A stretch of DNA of 64,000 bases from CAZYQW01 sp964649825 (GTDB lineage Bacteria; Planctomycetota; B15-G4; JADJEK01): assembly GCA_964649825.1 (NCBI GenBank), contig CAZYQW010000136.1:1-64000 (forward strand). Direction: 5' to 3'. The notes under the pieces are model-generated. The model did not search any database and had not been told where the DNA came from. It saw only the letters and a list, made by a program, of their open reading frames with translations. Below, piece after piece: positions 41,175-49,962 of the stretch (its first letter is position 1; each line of letters starts with the position of its first letter). Both the position numbers and the translations under genes were made by a program.

Positions 41175-41337
41175 CGAAGCCCTCCGCGGAGAGCCGCCGC
41201 TCGCGCTCCTCCCGCTCGCGGAGCGCGCGCCGCAGCGACTCGCGCTCGCGCCACCGCGGATCGGACGACGATGTCGCCGGCGACGCGTCGGGCGCCGGCA
41301 TGACCTCGGTCACCGCGCGGTCGATGCGGACCGTCAT
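41167..41337 (-). CDS. Small eCIS protein, DUF5908-like
   Basis: The protein has 56 residues (MTVRIDRAVTEVMPAP at the start, ERERRLSAEGFDD at the end). Small proteins of this size and composition, with a short N-terminal beta strand and a charged C-terminal helix, sit immediately before the gpD-like gene in many eCIS loci and are often called DUF5908. It overlaps both neighbours (ATGA with the LysM gene, 8 bases with the gpD-like gene), which supports it as a real gene. The role is unknown, probably baseplate assembly. Confidence 0.7.
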   Translation of the reverse strand: MTVRIDRAVTEVMPAPDASPATSSSDPRWRERESLRRALREREERERRLSAEGFDD

Positions 41338-42737
41338 GTCGTCCCTCCTCGATGCCCGCAGGGCCCGCGGCAGGCGCAGTGCTTCGTGCCGCCCGGCGCG
41401 GCCGACGGTGACGGAAGCCGCGTCCAGGACGGCGCGCCGGCCCGGTCGCCCGCGGCGGAGCGCGACGAGCCCACGACCACGACGCCGTTGCGCTCGTCGG
41501 CCGCGATCGACACGCGCGGTCGGAGCGGCACGCCGTATCCGTACGTGGCGGCGCGACGATCGACCCGTGGCGGCGGAGGGGCGGGCGGCGACGTCCGCGA
41601 CGCGCCCGCGATCGAGCCCGTGCCGCTCGTCACCGCGAGAGGCGCCCGGTCCTGCTCGGGACGCCCGGGTCGTGCCGGCGCGACCCGGCTCGCCGGCGGC
41701 GACGCACTCGGTGCACCTGAAGCACCCGATGCAAGCGGCGCGCCTGGCGCAAGAGGAGTCATGCTCTTGCTCGTGAACGCCCCGCGCGCCGCGGCCGCCG
41801 CGGCAGACGTGCGCGCGATCGCCACCGACTCGATCGCCGACTGCACCCCGCCCGCCGACGCGAGCGCGAACCCGGAGGCGCGCGCGGAGTCGACGGCGCC
41901 GCCCGACGCGGCCGGCGCGCCGCCGCTTGCGGAGGTGTCCGCGTCGAGGCCGAACGCCGCCTCGAGCGAAACGTCGACGCCGGCCGCGAAGCCGACCGTA
42001 GCGCCGAGGCCGACGCTCGCGCCGAGCGACGCGCTGAACCCGACCTCGACGCCCGCGCCGAGCTCGAGACTCGCGCCGAGGTCGACCGAGAGCCCGCGCC
42101 ACGCCGACGGATCGAGTCCAAGCCGCGCCGAGATGTCGACCGCGGTCTCGCCGGCCAGCGCCATCGCGACGCGATCGAAGACGCCGCCAGCCGCGCCGCC
42201 AGGTGCCGCGTCGGTCGCGCTTCCCGCGTCGGGCTTCTTCCCCCCGCCCGCCTCGTCCGCCTTGGGTTTCTCGATCTCGTACGTCGGATCCTGCTCGACG
42301 ATCGCGAGCCCGACCTTCGCGCGCAGCGGCACGCCGCTCGCCGCGAAATGATCGAAGTCGACGTCGACGGTCTCGACGAGCCCGTCGAAGACCAGGTTTC
42401 CCCAGTGGAACCGGACCTTCGGCGGAGGCTCGCTCCCCTTCGGCCCGGGCCGCACGAACGACTCGACGAAACGCGTGCGCTCGCGCACCGAGACCGGCTC
42501 GTCCGTCGTGCCTTCATCCGCGGTGTCGTAGTGGAGATCCATCGTCAGGGTCGCCGAGCTCTGCCCGGTGTTCTGCCGCTTCGAGCGTCCCGCGCTGCGA
42601 CCACCCTCCGACTTGTTCGTGATCTGCAGCTTCAGGCTCGTCGGGTTGAACTGGACGTCGACCTGCTCGAGCACCTCGGGATCTCCCGACTTGGGGCTCG
42701 TGATCTTCATCAAGCGCGCCTTCTGAAGAGCGGGCAT
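41334..42737 (-). CDS. eCIS tube/baseplate adaptor with LysM-like domain (Pvc7-like) and long low-complexity tail
   Basis: The protein has 467 residues. Residues 1-155 match the CIS tube-adaptor type (VQFNPTSLKLQITN, then RFHWGNLVFDGLVETVDVDF). A LysM-like motif follows at about 188-220 (ALAGETAVDIS, LGLDPSAWRGL). The last ~250 residues are Ala/Gly/Ser/Pro-rich, with a regular LGAxxxLGAG stretch, and end in a Cys cluster (CACRGPCG). The ATG has GGAGG 7 bases upstream. It would connect the inner tube to the spike hub. The tail is far longer than the ~220-300 residues usual for this family. Confidence 0.85.
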   Translation of the reverse strand: MPALQKARLMKITSPKSGDPEVLEQVDVQFNPTSLKLQITNKSEGGRSAGRSKRQNTGQSSATLTMDLHYDTADEGTTDEPVSVRERTRFVESFVRPGPKGSEPPPKVRFHWGNLVFDGLVETVDVDFDHFAASGVPLRAKVGLAIVEQDPTYEIEKPKADEAGGGKKPDAGSATDAAPGGAAGGVFDRVAMALAGETAVDISARLGLDPSAWRGLSVDLGASLELGAGVEVGFSASLGASVGLGATVGFAAGVDVSLEAAFGLDADTSASGGAPAASGGAVDSARASGFALASAGGVQSAIESVAIARTSAAAAAARGAFTSKSMTPLAPGAPLASGASGAPSASPPASRVAPARPGRPEQDRAPLAVTSGTGSIAGASRTSPPAPPPPRVDRRAATYGYGVPLRPRVSIAADERNGVVVVGSSRSAAGDRAGAPSWTRLPSPSAAPGGTKHCACRGPCGHRGGTT

Positions 42738-42739
42738 CG

Positions 42740-43261
42740 CTACACCTCCACCAGTCGAAGTCCTTCGTGCGCGATGTGGAGCTCCTCGATCGCGATCTCG
42801 CCGGTTTTCGCGTTCAGCTCGGGACCCTTCACGCGCGCCGGCAGCCCGCGGTCGAACCGCCACACCGCGACGACGTTCTCGCCCGTCGATCGCACCTGGA
42901 TGACGCCGTCGAACCGCACCACCGGGCGAACGCCGGAGACGACGTCCTGCAGCCACTGCCAGAGCTCGCGGTTCACCTCGCCGCCGCTCGCGTGGAACAT
43001 GCCGCGCTTCAGCACCACGTTCTGGTACTTCGCGCGCCCGACGCGGCGGATGACGCCGTCGTTCCGCCCGCCCTCGAGGTACTCCTGCACGTCCATCTCG
43101 ACCTCGAGCCCCGTGCAGTCCTGGAACGAGCCGTCGCCGAGCGTGGTGTTGGAGTCGCTCGACCCAGACGCACGCGCCGTGCCCGAGAGACCGGCCGGAA
43201 GGGCGGCGCTCTTCTCGAGCGAGACCTCGAAGTTCCACGCACGCAGGAGAGGATCCGCCAC
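42740..43261 (-). CDS. Tail tube protein, gp19-like (second tube gene)
   Basis: The protein has 173 residues from a GTG with AGGAGG 7 bases upstream. The gp19 tube pattern is clear: WNFEVSLEKSAALP, FQDCTGLEVEMDVQEYLEGG, then VVLKRGMFHA, LWQWLQDV and IAIEELHIAHEGLRL. It is larger and more divergent than the first tube protein, so it may be the tube-initiator or baseplate-proximal ring (Pvc5 or Pvc1-like). It lies between sheath 2 and the LysM adaptor. Confidence 0.88.
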   Translation of the reverse strand: MADPLLRAWNFEVSLEKSAALPAGLSGTARASGSSDSNTTLGDGSFQDCTGLEVEMDVQEYLEGGRNDGVIRRVGRAKYQNVVLKRGMFHASGGEVNRELWQWLQDVVSGVRPVVRFDGVIQVRSTGENVVAVWRFDRGLPARVKGPELNAKTGEIAIEELHIAHEGLRLVEV

Positions 43262-43263
43262 CG

Positions 43264-45270
43264 TCAGACCTCCTCCAGCGAGAGCTCGTCGGACGCGCGC
43301 GTCAGCCGCAGGACGATGAACTCGAGCGGCTCGGCGGGAGCGACCCCGATCTCGGCCACGAGGCGGCCGTCGTCGCCCGAGGCCGGCGGATTGTTGGAGT
43401 CGTCGCAGCGCACGAAGAACGACTCCGCCTCGGTCGCACCGGCAAACGCGCCGGCGTCGTAGAGCCGGCGGAGGAACATCCGCAAGAGGTGGCGGAGCCG
43501 CGACCGCAGGCGCGGTCCGTTCGGCTCGAACACGACCCACTGCATCTCGCGTTGGAGCGTGCGCGTGAGCAGCATCATCAGGCGTCGCACGGAGAGTTGG
43601 CGGACCGACGCGTCACGCGAGAGAGTCCGCGCCGCGGTCAGCCGCACGCCGTCGCGGTCGCGAACGAGCACGTTGATGCCGCGGCCGTGCAGCCGCCCGT
43701 GCTCGCTCGGACCGACGGACTCGGTCACATCGATCGCGCCGCGCACGACGCGCTGCGCCGGTCCGTGCGGCACGCCGAACTCGATCTCGCTCGCCGCGAT
43801 GATCCCGGCCGCCGCCGCGGACGGGTTCGCGAGGACGCGGGCCGAGCGGTCGTCGTCCGTGCGCGTGACGTAGATCCACGGGTGGTACGCGGCCGCGTAC
43901 GACGAACGGAACCGCTGCCGCCACCGCTCGATCTGGTTCGGGCGCAGCCCCGGGGGAACGTCGAGCAGCGCGACGATCCGCACGGCCTCCGCCAGCTCGA
44001 CCACGCGCGTCTGGAGCGCGACGATCGCGTCCTGCTCGGTGGCCGGATCGAGGTAGAGCCCCGAGAGCTCGGGCACGGCGTTCGCGCCGCCCGGCGAGAC
44101 CGCGACGTCGACGCACGGCGCGAAGTCGGGGCCGGTCGTCGAAACGTCCTCGACCTCGTCCTGGACGTCGAGCGGCTCGGGCACGTAGAGGTCGGGGAGC
44201 ACGACCGACGCGACGTCGACCACGCGGGCGACCGCGTGGGCTCCGGACGCGGGATCCTCGTCGCCCAGCACCCACTTCGAGTCGAAGAAGTCGTCGGGCG
44301 TCAGGTCCGAGTAGCGATCGATGACCGCGTTCCCGGTTCCGTCGTCGAATCGTCCGTCGTCGGCATCGGGGAGCTCGGGATCGAACGGCACGCCGGCGGC
44401 GTCGTTCGGCACGAGCGTCCCTTCGGCCCATTCGCCGGCCGGCCAGACGAGTTCGGACTCGTAGCACAGCACGGTGCCGATCCAGCGCGGGTGACCCGCC
44501 ATCAGGCCGAGCTCCTCGTGCCGCTCCCGCCGGCCGTCGCCGTCGTCGACCAGCAGTATTCCGTCGATGAGCTCGGCGGAGACGATGACGTCGGAGAGCG
44601 GCAGGTCGAAGTCGACCGCGACGACCGGTACGTCGCCGTGATGCTCGAGACGCGCCGCGACGACGAAGCGCAGGTGCCGCTCGCCGCTCGCCGTCCGACA
44701 TCGGACCAGCGAGCCGAAGGGAATCGCGTCGTCGGGGTCGAACGTCAACCCGCCCGCGTTCGCGGACGCGAAGACGAGCGGCGCGGCACGGAGCCCGAGC
44801 GCGGCCCGCAGCCCGTTCCCCCAGCTCCCCTCGCTGCGCGCGACGAGCTCCACCGGCTTGCCGTCGAACCGGAAGCCGTCGAGGACGCCGCGCGCGACCC
44901 CGGCGTCGTCGCGGGCGTCGCCGTAGTCATGGACGATCCGGACGACGTACGCGCGCCGGCCGCCCTGCTCGAAGAACGACGCCACCGCGTACGGCAGCCG
45001 CCCCGGCCCTTCGAACCCGCCGAAGAGGCGCCGGTACTCCTCGAAGCTCTCGACCGGCACGGCGACCGAGCGAAGCCGGGGGAACGTCGCGTCCACGCAG
45101 GGTCGCTCGCGACGCCACCGCGGCACGTCGAGGTCGGGCACGCGGCACGGGCCGCGCGGCGCCACCCCGACGAACGCACAGACGTCCAAACGCACCGGAT
45201 CGATCGTTCGCGGTGACGTCTCGGGAACGGTGTAGACCCCAGGTGCAGTTTCGGAGAGGCGCGGCTCCAC
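43264..45270 (-). CDS. Tail sheath protein 2 (large)
   Basis: The protein has 668 residues from a GTG. The N-terminal strand (APGVYTVPE) and C-terminal domain (LSVRRLMMLLTRTLQREMQW, then VVFEPNGPRLRSRLRH and PLEFIVLRL) are those of contractile sheath proteins. The central region is larger than in sheath 1, with an acidic insert around residues 280-420. eCIS usually carry two or more sheath paralogues, one forming the bulk and others the baseplate-proximal rings. It starts 3 bases after the tube-1 stop. Confidence 0.92.
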   Translation of the reverse strand: MEPRLSETAPGVYTVPETSPRTIDPVRLDVCAFVGVAPRGPCRVPDLDVPRWRRERPCVDATFPRLRSVAVPVESFEEYRRLFGGFEGPGRLPYAVASFFEQGGRRAYVVRIVHDYGDARDDAGVARGVLDGFRFDGKPVELVARSEGSWGNGLRAALGLRAAPLVFASANAGGLTFDPDDAIPFGSLVRCRTASGERHLRFVVAARLEHHGDVPVVAVDFDLPLSDVIVSAELIDGILLVDDGDGRRERHEELGLMAGHPRWIGTVLCYESELVWPAGEWAEGTLVPNDAAGVPFDPELPDADDGRFDDGTGNAVIDRYSDLTPDDFFDSKWVLGDEDPASGAHAVARVVDVASVVLPDLYVPEPLDVQDEVEDVSTTGPDFAPCVDVAVSPGGANAVPELSGLYLDPATEQDAIVALQTRVVELAEAVRIVALLDVPPGLRPNQIERWRQRFRSSYAAAYHPWIYVTRTDDDRSARVLANPSAAAAGIIAASEIEFGVPHGPAQRVVRGAIDVTESVGPSEHGRLHGRGINVLVRDRDGVRLTAARTLSRDASVRQLSVRRLMMLLTRTLQREMQWVVFEPNGPRLRSRLRHLLRMFLRRLYDAGAFAGATEAESFFVRCDDSNNPPASGDDGRLVAEIGVAPAEPLEFIVLRLTRASDELSLEEV

Positions 45271-45273
45271 GGT

Positions 45274-45729
45274 TTACTCGTACTTGATGTTCTCGCAGCA
45301 GAGCGAGAGCTCCTCCATCGCCACCTCGCCGCCGCCTTTGGCCGCGAGCGTCGGACCGGTCCACTTCTTCGGGCGCGCGGCGCGGAGCACCCACGCGGCG
45401 ACCGCGTTGCGCGCCTCGTCGAGCAACGTGATCGTCACCTCGCGCGGGTCATCCTTGCCCTGGCGGAACGTGTCGAGCCACTGGAAGAGGTCGGTCGCGC
45501 CGACGACGCCGCGCTTCAGCGTCACGTCGTCGACTTTGAACGTGTTCGGGACCTTGCGTACCGTGTTCACCTTCTCGTTGCCGTTGCGGTACTCCGAGTA
45601 GCTCACCTCGGTGCCGAGCCCGCTGACGTCGGAGAAGCCTCCGATCGTCGCGGTGCCGTCGCCCTGGGCTCCTCCGAGCTCGACGATGAAGTTGAACGCG
45701 CCGTAGGGGTTGTCGCGGAACGTTGCCAT
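45274..45729 (-). CDS. Tail tube protein, gp19-like (major tube, Pvc1-like)
   Basis: The protein has 151 residues, the normal size for the family. The pattern is DNPYGAFNFIVEL, GGFSDVSGLGTEV, EYRNGNEKVNTVRKVPN, DVTLKRG, LFQWLD and VAMEELSLCCENI. It forms the rigid inner tube through which cargo passes. It has the strongest ribosome binding site in the operon (AGGAGGT, 8 bases before the ATG), fitting high expression. It lies between the two sheath genes. Confidence 0.95.
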   Translation of the reverse strand: MATFRDNPYGAFNFIVELGGAQGDGTATIGGFSDVSGLGTEVSYSEYRNGNEKVNTVRKVPNTFKVDDVTLKRGVVGATDLFQWLDTFRQGKDDPREVTITLLDEARNAVAAWVLRAARPKKWTGPTLAAKGGGEVAMEELSLCCENIKYE

Positions 45730-45746
45730 GTCTCTTTACCTCCTCG

Positions 45747-47621
45747 TCAAGACTCGGCGTCAGCCGTCCACTGGCCGATCCGGAAGATGACGAACTCCGC
45801 CGGCTTCACCGGCGCGATCCCGATCAGGCAGATGAGACGGCCGTTGTCGAGGTCGTTCTGGGTCATCGTGGTGCGGTCGCAACGCACGAAGTACGCCTGC
45901 TCCGGCGTCTCACCGAGCAGCGCGCCGTCCTTCCACAGCCCGAGCAGGAACGACTCGACCATACGCCGCACGTTCGCCCACAGCCGATCGCCGTTCGGCT
46001 CGAACACCGCCCACTGCGTCGCCTTGTCGATCGAGTGCTCGACGTAGATGAAAAGGCGCCGGACGTTGACGTACTTCCACTCCGGGTCGGACGACATCGT
46101 GCGCGCGCCCCAGACGCGGTAGCCGCGCCCCTCGAAGAACCGGAGCGCGTTGATCCCCTCGGGGTTCAGCACCTCGTTGCGTCCCTGGTTCACGTTCGCC
46201 TCGAAGCGCGTCAGGCCGCGCACGACCTCGTTCGCCGGCGCCTTGTGCACGCCGCGCTCGATGTCGCTGCGCGCGTAGATCCCGGCGACGAAGCCGGAGG
46301 GCGGCAGCATGATGCGGGGCGGCGGCGCGCCCTGGGCGGCGCGCTCGAGCGGGTCGAGGATCTCGATCCACGGGTGGTAGAGCGCGCCGTACTTGGTGTC
46401 GAAGCGCCCGCGGAAGTCGCGGACCTCGTTGATCGAGCTTCCTTCCGGGCCGTCGACGATCGCGATCCGATAGCGCATCCGCTCGGCGTGCGAGATCAGC
46501 CGATCCGCCGCCTGCTGGCAGAGAGCGTCGTCGCCGTACGTTCCGCCGTCGGGGGTCGCGACGATCGCGACGTCGTCGATCTCGCCGAGGGCGGCGAGCC
46601 CGGTCGCCTTGATCGCGACGTCGTCGGGGTCGGACTCCTGTCCCGCGAGGTCATCGGGCTGCGCGAGGAGCCCGTCGTGACCTCCCGTCAACCGGCGGTT
46701 CGACTCGGTCAGCGAGAAGTCGTGCAGCGCCTTCATCAGCGCGGCGGGGAGGAACTCGGTCGCTCCGGCGGCCGTGGTCCGGTCGATGTCGAACCAGATC
46801 GTCGAGTCCTCGTCCTCGGGATCGTCCTTCTGCAGGATCCGCACGACGTCGCGCTTCTGCATCTCGGACGTGGCGACCTGCACCGTCTCGTCGAGCCGTT
46901 CGTCGTTCACCGCGACTCGCACGCGAAGCTCGACGAGCTGCACGTGCTGGCCGGCCACGGGCGGTCCGTCGACGCCGGTCGAGTCGATCCACGTCTTGTT
47001 GCCGTCGGTGTCGACGTCGACGACGCGCAGCATCGACGTGGTGAGCGGGTCGTTCCCGTCCGGCTTGTCGGCCAACGCCGCGGCGAACACCTCGACGACC
47101 GCGCCCGCCTTCGCGAGCGGCACCTGCACGTTGCCGTCGCCGTCGAGAGAGGCGATGTTCTTCGTCCGAACCAGCTCGACGACGACGGAGACGTTGCCCG
47201 CCGCCCCCGGCCAACGCGCGCGCCAGCGCCCGGTCGCGCCGAGCGCGACGATCGCGCCCGAGGACGCGACGCCCCAGTCGTCATCCCCTGCGTCGTCGCG
47301 CGGCGCGAAGACGCGCGACACGTAGAGACGCTTCCCGCCGTTGTTGAAGAACGCGCGCGCCGCGTGGGCGACGTAGTTCAGCCGCTCGTCCTCGCCGCTC
47401 GCGCCGACGTTCAACCGTTCCAGCCCGCTGTACACGCGCTCGAACTCGGTGAAGCTCGTCACCAGGCGCGGCTCGCTGTTCTTGGGCCCATCGGGGTACC
47501 AGATCGGCCCGAAGCGCGTCATCCCGGCGAACCCCGTCGTGCTGGTCGGGACCCCCTCGATCGATTTCGCCCGGAAGCTCACCTCCTCGACGAAGACTCC
47601 TGGTGCCAAGTACTCGGGCAT
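45747..47621 (-). CDS. Tail sheath protein 1 (Pvc2-like)
   Basis: The protein has 624 residues. The N-terminal handshake strand YLAPGVFVEEV and SIEGVPTSTTGFAGMT is typical of contractile sheath proteins. The C-terminal domain reads VRRLFIYVEHSIDKATQWAV, FEPNGDRLWANVRR and PAEFVIFRI. It should polymerise around the tube and contract on firing. GGGAGA precedes the ATG by about 8 bases. A 73-base leader with near-identical 13-base repeats separates it from the upstream gene. Confidence 0.95.
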   Translation of the reverse strand: MPEYLAPGVFVEEVSFRAKSIEGVPTSTTGFAGMTRFGPIWYPDGPKNSEPRLVTSFTEFERVYSGLERLNVGASGEDERLNYVAHAARAFFNNGGKRLYVSRVFAPRDDAGDDDWGVASSGAIVALGATGRWRARWPGAAGNVSVVVELVRTKNIASLDGDGNVQVPLAKAGAVVEVFAAALADKPDGNDPLTTSMLRVVDVDTDGNKTWIDSTGVDGPPVAGQHVQLVELRVRVAVNDERLDETVQVATSEMQKRDVVRILQKDDPEDEDSTIWFDIDRTTAAGATEFLPAALMKALHDFSLTESNRRLTGGHDGLLAQPDDLAGQESDPDDVAIKATGLAALGEIDDVAIVATPDGGTYGDDALCQQAADRLISHAERMRYRIAIVDGPEGSSINEVRDFRGRFDTKYGALYHPWIEILDPLERAAQGAPPPRIMLPPSGFVAGIYARSDIERGVHKAPANEVVRGLTRFEANVNQGRNEVLNPEGINALRFFEGRGYRVWGARTMSSDPEWKYVNVRRLFIYVEHSIDKATQWAVFEPNGDRLWANVRRMVESFLLGLWKDGALLGETPEQAYFVRCDRTTMTQNDLDNGRLICLIGIAPVKPAEFVIFRIGQWTADAES

Positions 47622-47640
47622 GTTGGATCTCTCCCTTCAA

Positions 47641-47675
47641 CTCAGTCAGGCTCACTCAGGCAACTCGGTCAGGCG
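47641..47675. repeat. Short direct repeats in the sheath leader
   Basis: In the 73-base gap before sheath 1, the minus strand carries CCTGACCGAGTTG and CCTGACTGAGTTG separated by a related CCTGAGTGAG. It may be an RNA-level control site or a slippage scar. Confidence 0.4.
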
Positions 47676-47694
47676 ACACGGTCCGGCCAAGACG

Positions 47695-48546
47695 TCAGGG
47701 TTCGAACACGAAATCGGCGACTCCGACGGCGATCCGTCCCAGGGGCAGCGCCTCGCCGCGGCGCACGCCCTCGACGTAGTCCTCGGGACGCTTCGCTCCG
47801 GCCGACACGTCGTCGGTCACGCCGGAGTCGGGAAGGATCTCGATCGGCAGGTCCCAGTACGGGTCCTCGTGCTTGGGATCGATCGCCTCGCGGTCGGGCG
47901 CGTCGGCCGGGGCGTACACCACGACGTCGACGGCGAGCGGATCGACGAGGTCGCCGACCGGCGCCGCGGTCGCGTCGACGACGAGGAGGAACTCGCCGCG
48001 ATCGTCGCCGCGCGCGCGCCCGACGACCGCGTCCGTCGCGGGGAGCACCGCCTCGACGACGGCCCAGCGCACGTCGACCAACGCCGCGGTCGCGGCGTCG
48101 ACGCGGCGCACGCGCCCGCGTAGACCGACGGACGCGGGCGACGCGTCGTATGCCGCGCCGGGAAAGAGCGCGGGCCGGCGCACGCGGTGAGTGTAAGGAA
48201 TCTGCTCGTCCTCGATCTCGGCCGCGGTCAGCAGCGGCACGTCGAGGCGGCGGGGCACGTAGCGGCGGCCGTGGTCGTAGAGCCGCACGACGAGATGATC
48301 GCCGAGCCCCGGACGATAGATCAGTGCGTAGCGGCCGGACGGGCCGCGGTTGAACCACGGCGTCGACCCGGGAGCGACGTACGAGCGGTACGGAGCGTTC
48401 GCCGCGGCGCGCGTCCACGGCCGCGATCCCTCGATGTCGATCCGGACGGGATGCACGAGCACCGTTCCCCGCACCGGATCGAACGGCTCGATGCCGAGGG
48501 CCAGCCTCTCGACCATCTCCACGTGGCCGGCGGGCACGAAGATCAC
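47695..48546 (-). CDS. Conserved eCIS-associated protein, unknown function
   Basis: The protein has 283 residues from a GTG. The motifs PWFNRGPSGRYALIY, RRYVPRRLDVPL and PALFPGAAYDASPASVGLRGRV, then ARGDDRGEFLLVV recall a protein family that I associate with the position between DUF4255 and sheath genes. The GLRGRVRR...VDVRWAVVEA...GDDRGEF segment looks like a carboxypeptidase-regulatory-type beta sandwich. The start overlaps the DUF4255 gene stop (GTGA). A role in capping or decorating the tail is possible. Confidence 0.8.
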   Translation of the reverse strand: MIFVPAGHVEMVERLALGIEPFDPVRGTVLVHPVRIDIEGSRPWTRAAANAPYRSYVAPGSTPWFNRGPSGRYALIYRPGLGDHLVVRLYDHGRRYVPRRLDVPLLTAAEIEDEQIPYTHRVRRPALFPGAAYDASPASVGLRGRVRRVDAATAALVDVRWAVVEAVLPATDAVVGRARGDDRGEFLLVVDATAAPVGDLVDPLAVDVVVYAPADAPDREAIDPKHEDPYWDLPIEILPDSGVTDDVSAGAKRPEDYVEGVRRGEALPLGRIAVGVADFVFEP

Positions 48547-49154
48547 GACCCACCTCCGTTTCCGTCGACGGTCGGAGTCGCGCCCGCGATCGCGGTGGTG
48601 ACGGGCGGCGTCGGGTGCGCGGTCCGGCCGTCGATGCGCAGGACGCGGAGGATGTACGGGACGCTGAGTCGATAGTCGACGGGCAGCGAATCGAACGTTC
48701 GCATGACGGCCTCGGTCGACAGCTCGTCCATGCAGATCTGCACCGCCTCCTGCGGTGCGAACCCGCCGGACGCGTGGAGCAGCGGACCGGAGAGGATCGG
48801 CGTCGTCTCGAGGCTCTGCATCGCGCGGCCGAGCACCTTCAGCTCATCGATCGCGTTGTCGGCCCACGCTGTCGCAAGGAAGTGGAGGTCGACGGGAAGA
48901 TGCGAGCGACCATCGACGTGACCGCGCGCCGACCACGACGCGCGCGTCGCGGTGTTGAAGTCGATGCGATACAGATAGAGCGTGAGGAGCGGCCGCGACC
49001 AGTTGCTGCCGTTCGTGCCGATCTCCTTCAGGTCCTCGGTGCGCACGACGTGAGCCGTCGTCGTCTTGACAAGGGGAGGCTGCTCGGCGAACTGCTGGGT
49101 CAGGAACCGCTCGAGGCTCCTGCCCGCCGCCGCGATGCTCTCGGCGTTCGCCAT
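48543..49154 (-). CDS. DUF4255 / Pvc16-like tail terminator protein
   Basis: The protein has 203 residues. It shows the DUF4255 pattern: a helical N-terminus (IAAAGRSLERFLTQQF), TLYLYRIDFNT, HLPVDLHFLATAWADNAIDE, LGRAMQSLETTPIL, then LRLDxR-like VLRIDGR. In eCIS this protein caps the distal end of the tube and sheath. It is the first gene of the eCIS block. The ATG at 49154 was chosen from the family start; a GAAGG lies about 5 bases upstream. A 190-base gap separates it from the MOSC gene. Confidence 0.9.
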   Translation of the reverse strand: MANAESIAAAGRSLERFLTQQFAEQPPLVKTTTAHVVRTEDLKEIGTNGSNWSRPLLTLYLYRIDFNTATRASWSARGHVDGRSHLPVDLHFLATAWADNAIDELKVLGRAMQSLETTPILSGPLLHASGGFAPQEAVQICMDELSTEAVMRTFDSLPVDYRLSVPYILRVLRIDGRTAHPTPPVTTAIAGATPTVDGNGGGS

Positions 49155-49318
49155 CTCGCCTCGCCCTTCGAATCGGGAAAGTGGATCGGCCGCGTCACGT
49201 CGACGCGCGGACGGCGGAACGACCCGCCATGAGAATCCAGTCCGTCGATCTCCGCGTCGATGCGCAGGCTCGACCGAACGATCGGAACTTCTCCTGCGTC
49301 CGCCGACCAAGAAACGTG

Positions 49319-49348
49319 GTCCTACCCGACCGTGACGAATTCCGTCAA
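49319..49348 (-). promoter_or_regulatory. Possible promoter for the eCIS operon
   Basis: On the minus strand a TTGACG (49348-49343) and a TAGGAC (49324-49319) are 18 bases apart. The first overlaps the MOSC stop codon. They lie about 165 bases before the DUF4255 start. The match is weak and the promoter consensus of this organism is unknown. Readthrough from the kinase-MOSC genes is the alternative. Confidence 0.25.
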
Positions 49349-49962
49349 GGGGTGTCACGTCGATGCTTCGTCACGTCGAGCCACCACGACGACATCGTCG
49401 CTACTTTTCGCGCGACGTCTCCGACCCGCACTCGACCGCCGCGAACGACGCGTGCGTTCGCTCCGCGCAGCCGCAGCCGGCGCCCGACCTCGGAGCCGAC
49501 GAAGGCGAGCGCGTCGGCGCCGAATCGTTCGACGAAGCGCCGGCAACCGGTATGGGGTTCGACGCTGATCTCGATCACGGCCGCGCCGATCGAGATCAGC
49601 GTGCCGGGCGGGAGGTTCTCGACGCCCAGATCGAGGTCGACGTAGAGTTGATCGCCGGCGAGCGGCCAGCGGCCGCGATCGCCGCGCTGCCCGGAGATCG
49701 CCGCGATGACGCGCGCGTTCATCAACGTGAGCTGCTTTCCGGGATGCGGCGCTCCATCCGCCGTGCTCGAGCTTCGGCGTCGCGTCCACGCGTCGCCGAC
49801 GAGGCCCAGGACGACATCGATCTCGCCCACGTCGAGGACCTCGCGCTCGCCGGCGGACGGCCGCCGCACGATCATCTCGATGCGGCCCGCGTCGCGCGGC
49901 GAGCGTCGAACGTCGTCCAGCGCCGCGTCGAGTTCGGCGCGGGTCGGGCCGCGGCGATCCAT
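49345..49962 (-). CDS. MOSC-domain protein
   Basis: The protein has 205 residues. After a ~30-residue charged start it has the MOSC pattern: REVLDVGEIDVVLGLVGD, LTLMNARVIAAISG, GDQLYVDLDLGVENLPPG, then PHTGCRRFVERFG with the conserved Cys and RLRLRGANARVV. MOSC domains bind or transfer sulfur or molybdenum-cofactor ligands; stand-alone versions are mostly uncharacterised. The ATG overlaps the kinase stop by one base (TGATG), so it is translated with the kinase-FGE gene. Confidence 0.85.
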   Translation of the reverse strand: MDRRGPTRAELDAALDDVRRSPRDAGRIEMIVRRPSAGEREVLDVGEIDVVLGLVGDAWTRRRSSSTADGAPHPGKQLTLMNARVIAAISGQRGDRGRWPLAGDQLYVDLDLGVENLPPGTLISIGAAVIEISVEPHTGCRRFVERFGADALAFVGSEVGRRLRLRGANARVVRGGRVRVGDVARKVATMSSWWLDVTKHRRDTP

